Positions 1-7,305 of a DNA stretch of 13,915 nucleotides are shown in pieces. Made by a program: the position numbers and the translations under genes. The DNA lies in contig WGAE01000191.1 in NCBI GenBank assembly GCA_015489185.1, positions 1 through 13,915 of the forward strand, given 5' to 3'. The DNA is from Campylobacterales bacterium. Lineage in GTDB: Bacteria > Campylobacterota > Campylobacteria > Campylobacterales > QNZT01. The notes beneath the pieces were generated by a model. That model saw only the letters and a program-made list of their open reading frames with translations, was not told the origin of the DNA and made no database searches. Position 1 is the first letter of the stretch. Each line of letters opens with the position of its first letter.

Positions 1-1
1 C

Positions 2-430
2 GGTAAGAAGGACGGGCAGAAAGCGCAAAAGAACCAAAAGCAGTCTAATCAGTCGCAAAAAGGGGCTTCGAAAGAGAAGCGACAACAGAACAAACCGGCG
101 CATATCCAAAAAGATCAATCGCAAAAAAATCAAAAAGATAGCGCGCAGAAAAATCGTCCGCAAAAGGCGGATGCAAAGAAAATGAAAAAAGAGAAACAAA
201 AAAGAGAAAAAGCGGCGCAGGCGGCTGCGGTACACAAAGCGAAATCCCGAAAAGAGGAGCAGAAGCGAAAAAGAGAAAAAGCCGCCGCGGCAGTTGTGAA
301 AAAGGCGCCGCCGATTTCGGATATGGAAGAGCGCAAATGGAAAAAGATGCTCGAAAGCAGAGGGATCAATACCCTCATGATGGAACTTCCGACAACAGGA
401 GAGAGAGAAAATGAAACGAATCCTTGGTAA
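2..430 (+). CDS. C-terminal tail of a Bat-type (VWA/TPR) protein, 5' end outside the window
   Basis: An open frame runs in from the left edge to a TAG at 428-430, giving 142 visible residues. The first ~100 are low-complexity and dominated by Lys, Gln, Asn, Ala and Glu, with repeated KNQK/SQK-like units and then a KREKAA-rich helical stretch. The end is ordered, with the motif PPISDMEERKWKKMLE. An SDMEE-KW-K-L ending following a charged linker is typical of VWA- or TPR-containing Bat proteins (BatB/BatC) encoded just before batD. That, plus the 20-base overlap with batD (411-430), is the basis for the call; no VWA or TPR domain is visible here. The protein is expected to work with BatD at the cytoplasmic membrane. 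A start at the internal ATG 182 is unlikely because the frame is open upstream. The family call is inferred mainly from context. Confidence 0.62.
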   Translation, partial: GKKDGQKAQKNQKQSNQSQKGASKEKRQQNKPAHIQKDQSQKNQKDSAQKNRPQKADAKKMKKEKQKREKAAQAAAVHKAKSRKEEQKRKREKAAAAVVKKAPPISDMEERKWKKMLESRGINTLMMELPTTGERENETNPW

Positions 431-1985
431 GATCGTGCTACTGTGGGCGGTAACGGCGATGACACTCTTTGCCGCCACGGTAACGGCACGACTCGATAAA
501 AACGAAATATTCAGAGGCGACACGGTCAATCTGACGATTACGGCGGAGGGAGATCAGGTCAAATTCCCGGTCATCACCAAAATCGGAGGGGCGCCGGTAC
601 TGGGTACTTCTGACGCGCAGCATACGACGATCATCAACGGGAATGTCTCACACTCTGTGTCACGTACCTACACCTTCGCACCCCAAAAGACGACGAAAAT
701 CCCACCCTTTAGCGTCGATGTGGACGGAAAAGTTTTCAAAACCGATCCGCTGACGGTCAAAGTGGTCAAACCGACCGCATCCAAAGCGGGCGCCCCCTAT
801 GTGCTGGAGTTGAAGCTTGACAAAAAACGGGTGCATGTGGGCGAAAGTGTCCGGCTCGATCTGAAATTTAAACAAAAACGGGGTGTCAAAGCGGACAAAG
901 TGGAGATCACCCCGCCCAAACTCGAAAATTTCTGGGTCAAGGAGATTTCGGGTGCGAAAACATCGATCGAAGGGGATTATATCGTCAAGACATACAGTTA
1001 TCTGCTTTTCCCGCAAAAACCGGGGGATTATACGATTCCTTCCGTCGTTGCCGACGTAGGGGTGCGGGTCAAACGGCAGAGCGGTTTCGGCGGGGCGTTT
1101 GACGATCCCTTTTTCAACGATCCTTTTTTCAATTCGTTTGTAACGTCGATCGAATGGAAAAAGGTCTTTTCGAACGAAGCGAAACTGCACGTCGATCCGT
1201 TGCCGGGCAATCTGGAAGTCTACGGACACTTTACGATCAAAGCCGACGTGGACAAAAAAGAGGTGGCGGCGGGCAAACCGGTCAACCTGACAATCACGAT
1301 CGAAGGGGAGGGGAATATCGACGATATCCAAAAATTTGATCTCGATATTCCCGATGCGGTGGTGTATGCGGATGAGCCGAAAATCACGTCGCGACTGGAA
1401 AACGGCAAATATGTCGGAACCTTTACCCAGAAGATTGCGATCGTTGCGGATCACGACTATACGATTCCACCGATCTCCTTTACCTGGTTTGACAGCAAAA
1501 CGCAAAAGAGAGTGACCAAAAAGAGCGCGCCGATTCATATTAAAGTCAAAGGAGGCGGGGCGAAAGCGACTGCGTCGAAACCGACGGTGTTGGCTTCCAA
1601 AAGCCTTGAAAAAGAGCTTCATGAAGCCGCTTCATCCCAATCTTCGACATCTGAAACTTCCGGGAAACAAGAAGCGGAAGTTTCGCCGGCGGAAAAATAT
1701 CTATGGATGGCGGCGGGTGCGGTCCTGGGAAGTCTGCTGACCTGGTTTGTGTTGACCTGGCAACGGCATCCGAAGCGAACCTCACACCCCAAAACGCTCT
1801 CTTCACGCATACGCAGAGCCAAAGAGGACAAAGAACTCTACAATCTCCTGTTGCCGTATGCCAAGGAGGGCGAACTGATCGAAACGGCGTTACGAGAACT
1901 GGAAGAGAACCTTTACAAAAACGCCGCCCACAAGATCGACAGAGAGAAGCTGGCGGCTTACTTCGAAGAGGTGCTCGGACTCTGA
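411..1985 (+). CDS. batD: BatD family protein
   Basis: A 524-residue exported and membrane-anchored protein. Residues 1-21 form a signal peptide (basic MKR, then a hydrophobic run ending TLFA). Residues ~22-380 are beta-rich, with repeated Ig-like strand patterns (GDTVNLTITAEG near 36-47, KPVNLTITIEGEG near 289-301). The motif DDPFFNDPFFN at 231-241 is characteristic of BatD. A Ser/Thr/Lys-rich linker (~380-425) precedes one membrane helix (~430-450) and a ~70-residue charged, helical cytoplasmic tail. This matches the architecture of the BatD/oxygen-tolerance family, which works with MoxR ATPases and VWA proteins; the biochemical role is poorly defined. A ribosome site (AGGAGAGAG, from 398) precedes ATG 411, which lies inside the previous gene and suggests translational coupling. 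The 3' end overlaps the convergent DUF4153 gene by 28 bases. Confidence 0.9.
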   Translation: MKRILGKIVLLWAVTAMTLFAATVTARLDKNEIFRGDTVNLTITAEGDQVKFPVITKIGGAPVLGTSDAQHTTIINGNVSHSVSRTYTFAPQKTTKIPPFSVDVDGKVFKTDPLTVKVVKPTASKAGAPYVLELKLDKKRVHVGESVRLDLKFKQKRGVKADKVEITPPKLENFWVKEISGAKTSIEGDYIVKTYSYLLFPQKPGDYTIPSVVADVGVRVKRQSGFGGAFDDPFFNDPFFNSFVTSIEWKKVFSNEAKLHVDPLPGNLEVYGHFTIKADVDKKEVAAGKPVNLTITIEGEGNIDDIQKFDLDIPDAVVYADEPKITSRLENGKYVGTFTQKIAIVADHDYTIPPISFTWFDSKTQKRVTKKSAPIHIKVKGGGAKATASKPTVLASKSLEKELHEAASSQSSTSETSGKQEAEVSPAEKYLWMAAGAVLGSLLTWFVLTWQRHPKRTSHPKTLSSRIRRAKEDKELYNLLLPYAKEGELIETALRELEENLYKNAAHKIDREKLAAYFEEVLGL

Positions 1986-3739
1986 GCACCCCGTGACGCA
2001 TAGAGCAGCAGCGCGTGAATGTGCGTCACACTGTTGTCTGCGTCTGCTTCCAGTCGAATCGGAATCAGTTTGATACGCACCGCCTCGTTTTCCCAGACCA
2101 GATCTTTAATCTTCTCTGCAGGTATCATTCCCGAAGATGTCGTTTGCGTGAGTATTGCACTGAAGTAGGATTGTAGCGGCACCGTTGCCACTGTTTTGCC
2201 GCCTTTTTTGATTGTTAGTGCGGTCGGTCTCAGTTGCAGTTTCGTTTCGGTTTGGGGTAATTTGACAGGTCTGTTGATTTTCGGATCGCTTTTGCGATAG
2301 TCGAGGGTGACCATCTTATTATATCCCGCAATATCCAGCAGCGGGGGAAATTGCCGCATCAGGAAACGGTATTTTGTTTGATTCTCAGATTCACGCAGTT
2401 CCCAGCGGTTGACAAACTTGAAACCGAGCGCTCTGGTCGCGTAGGCGGGAAAGCTGTATTTGGGAGCGTAGCGCTCCTTTTCATACGCTTTGATCGTCTC
2501 TTTCATGATCGGACGCAGTGAGGCGATACCGTAGTATCGGCTGAGGTGGGAAATGATGTCGCCGATTTCAAAGCGAAGTTTGATATCGTCTGAATCGCTG
2601 AGTTTCGGATGTGCATGAAGCAGTTTCGCCAGGCGTGCGCGCTGGCTTTTGAGATCGACGGCATAGGCGCTTGCCGGTCCGATCTGGCTGATGAAAATAA
2701 CCAGACTCAATGAGAGGAATAACCACTGATAACGTGGATTTTTTGTCAAAAGGGCGTAGAGAGAAACGCCCGCCAGCCAGACTCCCAGAATCGCGATCAA
2801 ATAACGGTTTGCAGTCCATCCGTACTCCGAAACACGCAGATAGAGCGCGAAAAAGAGCATCGGTGTCTGAAACAGGATGGCGGCGAAAATCGCTTTTCGA
2901 AACGGATGTTCGCGGTTTTGAACAAACGGCGTCCAGAAGAGATAGGTGACAATTGCTACCGCGGAAAAGAGGATAATCAGCCAAGCGAGCATACCTTTTG
3001 GAAAACTCCAGGAAAAGAGAATCTTTGCGGTGTAGAGATAGAGTATGACAAAATAGAGCGCCGTCAACGGGGTCAGCAGATATTTGACAAAGATTGTTTC
3101 GGCACGAGAAGGCGTGCGTACCGGCAAAGCTTTCGGTTCTTCGGGAAGCAGCGATAAAAACCAGGTTGTGGCAAAGAAGCCGAAAATAAGCGCCGCTGTT
3201 TCGCCGAAAAATTTGGGATCGATCTGCATACCGAAAAGTGTTTTGATTGTTCCGACGGCGATCAAAATTCCCAGAAAAAGCACACCGCTGAAAAAGAGTG
3301 CCGCACGCAAAGCGCCGATAAGATGCTCCACCCAGCTCCAGAGCCGGGTGTTATCCGTCGGCTTCAGTCCAAAAGGTGCCCAGAAGAGCAGTGTCAAAAG
3401 TAGTAACAGCAGAAAGAAGTGTCGTTCGATGATATAGATCGGAGGATGGCGCATATCGGGCAGCAGCAGATAATAGCCGGCAACGATCACGATACCTGCA
3501 AGACGCAGCGCCAAAGAGGGGCGCAGAAGGCGCAGGACCGTAAAGAGCAAAAAGCCGAGCGATGCGGCAAAAACAAGTTTGAGAAGCGGACCGGACCAGA
3601 GTGATCGATCGGTTTCCATCCGGGCGAGTATGAACATCGCGACGGTCATCATAATCGCCGATAGCATTGCCAGCGGAAATCTTTGAAACGTTGCTTCAAA
3701 TCGTTGTATCACGGCAGAAAAAGAGGGTAACCGCATCAT
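1958..3739 (-). CDS. DUF4153 domain-containing polytopic membrane protein
   Basis: A 593-residue protein. The first ~357 residues hold about 11 hydrophobic segments (for example 21-40, 52-71, 141-164, 177-199, 216-241, 284-301, 338-357). The last ~235 form a soluble domain with repeated charged beta/alpha stretches. The segment DPKFFGETAALIFGFFATTW (174-193) and the later LYLYTAKILF-SW-FPKG region (233-249) resemble DUF4153 proteins, whose function is unknown. Two adjacent ATGs exist (3739 and 3736). The AAGGAG site at 3742-3747 lies only two bases from the first but five from the second, so the real start is probably 3736. The upstream clc gene stops at 3736, giving an ATGA overlap and a probable two-gene operon. 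The last ~9 codons overlap the end of batD on the other strand. Residues facing the overlap are low-complexity (Ser/Thr/Pro), so this tail is probably unimportant. Confidence 0.78.
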   Translation of the reverse strand: MMRLPSFSAVIQRFEATFQRFPLAMLSAIMMTVAMFILARMETDRSLWSGPLLKLVFAASLGFLLFTVLRLLRPSLALRLAGIVIVAGYYLLLPDMRHPPIYIIERHFFLLLLLLTLLFWAPFGLKPTDNTRLWSWVEHLIGALRAALFFSGVLFLGILIAVGTIKTLFGMQIDPKFFGETAALIFGFFATTWFLSLLPEEPKALPVRTPSRAETIFVKYLLTPLTALYFVILYLYTAKILFSWSFPKGMLAWLIILFSAVAIVTYLFWTPFVQNREHPFRKAIFAAILFQTPMLFFALYLRVSEYGWTANRYLIAILGVWLAGVSLYALLTKNPRYQWLFLSLSLVIFISQIGPASAYAVDLKSQRARLAKLLHAHPKLSDSDDIKLRFEIGDIISHLSRYYGIASLRPIMKETIKAYEKERYAPKYSFPAYATRALGFKFVNRWELRESENQTKYRFLMRQFPPLLDIAGYNKMVTLDYRKSDPKINRPVKLPQTETKLQLRPTALTIKKGGKTVATVPLQSYFSAILTQTTSSGMIPAEKIKDLVWENEAVRIKLIPIRLEADADNSVTHIHALLLYASRGAQSPSTSSK

Positions 3740-5040
3740 TGCTCCTTATGGTTTTCAGCAACATTTTGGGGAGATTTGATAATTGCGTCCGCTTCAGTGA
3801 CATGACGTTTGTTGATTTTAAAGGAGAGGCTGGAGAGGTATGTGACTAAAACGACAACGATGCCTGTCGCGACGACGACATTGTAGTCGAAAGTAGTCTC
3901 CAGCGCCAGTACCACGGCGGTAAACGGCAACTTCATGAGCACGCCCATGAAGACAGCCGCGCCGATGGCGGCAAAATAAAACGGTTCGATCTGAAAATGG
4001 TAGAATTTGATCAAAATTTCGGCGAACATAAAACCTGTCATCGCACCGATGCTCATCAGCGGCAGGAAGATACCGCCCACCGCGTTGGCGTAGATCGAGA
4101 CGGTTGTGGCGACGATGCGAAGCAGCAATACCGAAAAGATCAGTAAGACGGAGATCTGGTGTTCATCGTTGATCAGATAGGAGACGACAAATTTCCCCGC
4201 AAAACCCGCGTGCGGGTTGAGTAATAAAATGGTGCCTATCGTACCGCCTCCGATAAGCGCAAAAATATAGTGTCGGTATCGGTGAAATTTTTTAAAAAGC
4301 TCCAGATCGATGAAGTGCAAAATCTTCTTTTTCAAAAAGAGATAGAGATAGACAAAAAAGGTGATAAACGGCACAAAAAGCAAGACCGGAACGAGATATT
4401 CGAGTTGAATCAGTCTCCCCGCCGCATGTTTGAAAACAACCGGTTCGAGGAAGTGGAGCGAAACGCTGAATGCCAGTACCGAAGCGAGAATCAGATAGCC
4501 GATATACTGGCGCAGAAATTGGTAGGCGATATTTTCGATCGCAAACGCCATGCCGGTGATCGGCGAGACGAAAATTGCCGCGATACCGCTGCTTGCGCCT
4601 ACGCTGATGATCATCTTGACCAGCATTTCGGGCAGTCTGAAGAGGCGGTGAATATGCCAGGCGATCATCGCGCCGATTCCCGCGCTCGGTCCCTCCGTCC
4701 CGACGGCAAATCCGCTGGCAAGCGAAAGTGCCGAGGCGATGATTTTCAAGAAAAGGGTACGGATGCTCAGTTTCATTTGGTTCTGACTGATCGAATCGGC
4801 AATCTCTGTCACGGCGTATTCACGGATATCTTTATCTTTTGAGATCAGATAGTTGACGATAAAGATCGAGACCGTGGGTACAAGATAGAGATACCACACA
4901 GGCAGTGCGGGAATCGTTTCGAAGGGATTGCCCATATAGATGAAATAGGTCAGAAAGGTAATCAAAAGCTCGTAGAAAGTGATAAAAATACCGCTGATCA
5001 GACCGGTCAGGATCGAGGCGACAATGAGTTTCAGTATCAT
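3736..5040 (-). CDS. CLC-family chloride channel or Cl-/H+ antiporter
   Basis: A 434-residue integral membrane protein. Recognisable CLC elements are GTEGPSAGIGA (114-124, the GREGP block with the gating glutamate E116), GASSGIAAIFVSPITGMAFAIEN (starting at 148) and GGIFLPLMSIGA (322-333, the GIFAP block). The family moves chloride, with or without proton exchange, across the cytoplasmic membrane. Departures from the E. coli ClC transporter: no GSGIP block is evident (REYAVTEIADS occupies that region), the residue aligned with the internal proton glutamate E203 is Asn170, and I see no counterpart of Tyr445. The frame stays open upstream to 5184, but those 48 codons run through the promoter region. 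ATG 5040 has an AGGAGAGAGG ribosome site and begins directly with a membrane helix, so it is preferred. It ends in an ATGA overlap with the DUF4153 gene. Confidence 0.87.
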   Translation of the reverse strand: MILKLIVASILTGLISGIFITFYELLITFLTYFIYMGNPFETIPALPVWYLYLVPTVSIFIVNYLISKDKDIREYAVTEIADSISQNQMKLSIRTLFLKIIASALSLASGFAVGTEGPSAGIGAMIAWHIHRLFRLPEMLVKMIISVGASSGIAAIFVSPITGMAFAIENIAYQFLRQYIGYLILASVLAFSVSLHFLEPVVFKHAAGRLIQLEYLVPVLLFVPFITFFVYLYLFLKKKILHFIDLELFKKFHRYRHYIFALIGGGTIGTILLLNPHAGFAGKFVVSYLINDEHQISVLLIFSVLLLRIVATTVSIYANAVGGIFLPLMSIGAMTGFMFAEILIKFYHFQIEPFYFAAIGAAVFMGVLMKLPFTAVVLALETTFDYNVVVATGIVVVLVTYLSSLSFKINKRHVTEADAIIKSPQNVAENHKEQ

Positions 5041-5082
5041 CGGTACCTCTCTCCTTTCTTCTCTTTTTACCTTTAAACAAAT

Positions 5083-5111
5083 ATTATAGCGTAAAAAAAA
5101 TTTCAGGTAAA
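5083..5111 (-). promoter_or_regulatory. Predicted sigma70 promoter for clc
   Basis: On the minus strand a TATAAT -10 box (plus 5083-5088) is preceded at 17 bases by TTTACC (plus 5106-5111). A run of T in the spacer is typical of Campylobacterota promoters. Transcription would begin near 5076, about 36 bases before the clc ATG at 5040. Confidence 0.6.
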
Positions 5112-5115
5112 GTGA

Positions 5116-5143
5116 TTGACAAGAAAACATAAAGGTGTATAAA
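5116..5143 (+). promoter_or_regulatory. Predicted sigma70 promoter for the CRP/FNR-family regulator
   Basis: A perfect TTGACA -35 (5116-5121) is followed after 16 bases by TATAAA (5138-5143). Transcription would begin near 5150, leaving a leader of 60-85 bases depending on the start codon. It points away from the clc promoter, and the two -35 boxes are only four bases apart. Confidence 0.6.
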
Positions 5144-5213
5144 ATATTTGATTGGGTATAGCCTATCGCTTTTTTCAGTGGCATGACAGTTGCGTTTTGC
5201 TACAAATCAGAAG

Positions 5214-5936
5214 ATGAAGATAAAAAGGGAGCATGTGAACAAAAACATTGTCGATGCCGTCAAAGAAGCACCGCTCTTTGCGGGAATGCGATTGGAGGAG
5301 ATTGAAGCGTTGATTGCTTCATGTCCTGTAGTTGAGAGAGAAAAAGGGTTTCTCTTTTCTCAAAAAGCGCTCGATCGCTCACTTTTCATTCCGCTGGAAG
5401 GCGCGGTCAAAAGTTATCAGATTAACCCGGTGACGTCCAAAGAGTATATTATCTTCTTGTTTTCTCCCGGTCAGATTTTTGATGTGATCACTTTTATCGA
5501 CGAACGCAAACATGAAATACTGTTTGAAACGGTTGAAGATACCAAACTTCTGGAGATTTCGCACGATCTGATGAACAGATGGATCGCGCAAAATCCGCAA
5601 ATCAACAAAAATTTGATCTATCTTTTGTCAGGGATGTTGCAAAATTTGGAACAGAACGCTTCCGATCTTGCACTTTACGATACCGTAACAAGGCTGGCGC
5701 GACTCATCTTTCGCAATCTTCCCGGCACACAGCTGTTTTTACCACAAGACTCCGCCAAAGTGAAACTCAAACTCCTGACGCTCTCTCATGAAAATATCGC
5801 TCAGATGATCGGCAGTGTACGCGAAGTGGTCAGTCGCAATATGAAAACGCTTAAAAACGAACAGGTAATCGAAACCGATGCCAAAAAACAGCGTCTGATC
5901 GATCTGCGATCGCTTCTCGATTTTATCAAAAAATAA
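5214..5936 (+). CDS. CRP/FNR-family transcriptional regulator
   Basis: About 240 residues from ATG 5214. Residues ~20-115 fit a cyclic-nucleotide-binding-type beta roll (APLFAGM start, FSPGQIFDVITFIDE in the middle). A long dimerisation helix covers ~117-150, and a winged helix-turn-helix lies at ~189-220. The recognition helix reads SVREVVSRN (201-209). Its R-E-x-x-x-R spacing matches the CRP residues that read TGTGA, while the E-x-x-S-R pattern also fits FNR. No cysteine cluster is present (one Cys, at 37), so an FNR iron-sulfur cluster is unlikely. The E. coli CRP cAMP contacts (Gly-Glu and Arg-Ser) are not preserved, so cAMP is doubtful. The start is uncertain: TTG 5190, ATG 5214 and GTG 5235 share the frame, and GTG 5235 follows an AAGGGAG ribosome site. 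A matching palindrome lies 13 bases after the stop codon. Confidence 0.9.
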   Translation: MKIKREHVNKNIVDAVKEAPLFAGMRLEEIEALIASCPVVEREKGFLFSQKALDRSLFIPLEGAVKSYQINPVTSKEYIIFLFSPGQIFDVITFIDERKHEILFETVEDTKLLEISHDLMNRWIAQNPQINKNLIYLLSGMLQNLEQNASDLALYDTVTRLARLIFRNLPGTQLFLPQDSAKVKLKLLTLSHENIAQMIGSVREVVSRNMKTLKNEQVIETDAKKQRLIDLRSLLDFIKK

Positions 5937-5948
5937 TCGGCCTAAAAG

Positions 5949-5964
5949 TGTGACATAAGTCACA
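5949..5964. promoter_or_regulatory. CRP-type operator, perfect TGTGA-N6-TCACA palindrome
   Basis: The sequence TGTGACATAAGTCACA has both CRP consensus half-sites with the exact six-base spacer; the palindrome extends to TGTGAC/GTCACA. Its centre (5956.5) is -41.5 relative to a start predicted from the TACAAT box at 5986-5991. I found no second full match in the window. The adjacent CRP/FNR-family regulator is the obvious candidate to bind it (inference). Confidence 0.7.
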
Positions 5965-5985
5965 GACAAAGATTTTTAACTTTTG

Positions 5986-5991
5986 TACAAT
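5986..5991 (+). promoter_or_regulatory. -10 element of the barrel-protein gene, activator-dependent promoter
   Basis: TACAAT (five of six consensus bases) lies 36 bases before the ATG at 6028, with no good -35 box. The CRP-type palindrome covers the place where a -35 would sit, as expected of a class II activated promoter. A second -10-like TATTAT at 6000-6005 is possible but would leave a very short leader. Confidence 0.5.
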
Positions 5992-6027
5992 CGCCTCTTT
6001 ATTATCTGAATATCAGGAGGAGATTGA

Positions 6028-7251
6028 ATGAAAAATATTACACGTTCACTGATTGCGGCAGCACTGCTGACAACAGCTGTTGTCGCCGACAACGATGTGC
6101 GTACGAAAGATACGCTGGATAGCTTAAAAATGAGTGATTACAAGGTTACGGATACCTTTTTTGATGAAGCGTATCTGAATACGCAGTTTTCACTGACATC
6201 ACCGGCGGATGACGCCAAAGAGACCAGTTATAACGGGCATTTGAACAGTTACTATAAACTGCGTAACATGACACTCAACTATGCGCAGGATTTCAGAATC
6301 GACGGTAACTACGATATTGTCAAAAGTGCGGATAAAGACTCCAAAAGTGAAGACTCCTACAACTTCCTTGCGGGTGGACATCTTGACAAATATCTGCTCG
6401 ATTACAACGAAAACCTGTTGGTATATGCGAGCGGCTCGCTTGGATACCGCAAACTGGTCGGTAAAGGGGCGGACGATCCTTTTTTGCAAGCCGGTGCGGG
6501 TGTCGGTTACGGACGTATCTATGATGCCACACCGTATGCCAAGGCGATTCGTATTCTCAAAGATTTGCGAAGCAGAGGTATCGTGGACGGAGAGCTGACG
6601 GAAGCGACGGTACTGAAGCTTGCGGATATCATTGCGAAAGAGAGTGAATATCGCTCCAAATACTCCGTCAGAGAGTATCGTAAGTACTGGTTCAATGATA
6701 TGAGCAAACTGCTACAGCAAAGCGGTGCGACGAAAGAGGCGCTCAATGCGTTCGGTATTATCCGTATCGAAGAGATTTTGGTGGAAGAGAAGATATTCCC
6801 GCGTTATCACGGCTGGATTGTACGTGCGGGTGTGGGGAAAATCTTTTCTAATTATAACAATCAGGGGGAAGATCCGACACTCGACCTGGAGTTTGAATAC
6901 GGTATGCCGATCGGTCTGAAGAGTCAGTTTTACGACAAAGCAAAATACTCTACAATCCTCAATGGTGATACCGGGCATAAGTTTACCAATACGATGACCT
7001 ATTCGTATGAACTTAGTGATAAAATCGACTGGGAGAATCAGTGGATATTCGACTACTATAAACCGACAGACGACAATCTGGAAGATGTGACGACCAATAC
7101 ACTCTCAAGTACATTTTCCTACTATATCGCCAACCGTCTGAGCCTCGATACGACACTTAGCTTCAGCAAAGTCGACGACGGTATCGACAACAACGGTAAC
7201 GATAATCTTGAAACCAAACTATTTGCGGGACTGCGTTACAGACTGAAGTAG
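6028..7251 (+). CDS. Predicted outer-membrane beta-barrel protein with a central helical insertion, function unknown
   Basis: A 407-residue exported protein I do not recognise. Residues 1-20 are a signal peptide with a likely cut after VVA. Residues ~45-165 and ~258-407 show alternating polar/aromatic strand patterns of a beta-barrel (LNSYYKLRNMTLNYAQDF, LLVYASGSLGYRKL, LSSTFSYYIANRLSLDTTLS), ending in KLFAGLRYRLK as a final strand. Between them, ~166-257 is strongly helical and charged, with two blocks (AKAIRILKDLRSRG and KLADIIAKESEYRSKYSVRE). That is unusual for a barrel and could be a periplasmic or plug-like domain. A strong AGGAGG site (6015-6020) sits seven bases before the ATG. The gene has its own putative CRP-type activated promoter and terminator, so it is probably a single-gene unit controlled by the regulator just upstream. 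A porin role is possible but not shown. Confidence 0.72.
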   Translation: MKNITRSLIAAALLTTAVVADNDVRTKDTLDSLKMSDYKVTDTFFDEAYLNTQFSLTSPADDAKETSYNGHLNSYYKLRNMTLNYAQDFRIDGNYDIVKSADKDSKSEDSYNFLAGGHLDKYLLDYNENLLVYASGSLGYRKLVGKGADDPFLQAGAGVGYGRIYDATPYAKAIRILKDLRSRGIVDGELTEATVLKLADIIAKESEYRSKYSVREYRKYWFNDMSKLLQQSGATKEALNAFGIIRIEEILVEEKIFPRYHGWIVRAGVGKIFSNYNNQGEDPTLDLEFEYGMPIGLKSQFYDKAKYSTILNGDTGHKFTNTMTYSYELSDKIDWENQWIFDYYKPTDDNLEDVTTNTLSSTFSYYIANRLSLDTTLSFSKVDDGIDNNGNDNLETKLFAGLRYRLK

Positions 7252-7264
7252 TACCGATTTCAGG

Positions 7265-7299
7265 AACGAAGAGGTGAACCGGTTCCCTCTTCGTTTTTT
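7265..7299 (+). terminator. Rho-independent terminator after the barrel-protein gene
   Basis: Perfect 10-bp arms AACGAAGAGG (7265-7274) and CCTCTTCGTT (7286-7295) enclose an 11-base loop whose GAACCGGTTC is itself self-complementary. The stem runs into six T (7294-7299), 14 bases after the stop codon. The opposite strand lacks a T-run, so it is one-directional. Confidence 0.9.
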
Positions 7300-7305
7300 G
7301 ATGTT

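Noticed and set aside
660..1622. 320-aa open frame on the minus strand opposite batD
   Set aside because: Its composition (Arg/Phe/His-rich, no ordered motif) is that of an antisense shadow, and batD has signal peptide, family motif and membrane helix in the other strand.
4270..4842. 190-aa plus-strand frame inside clc
   Set aside because: Antisense shadow: highly charged, no ribosome site or recognisable domain, and fully within a well-supported membrane-protein gene.
5041..5184. 48-codon N-terminal extension of the clc frame
   Set aside because: It crosses both predicted promoters, has no ribosome site, and its sequence does not resemble a CLC N-terminus. ATG 5040 has a good ribosome site and begins with a membrane helix.
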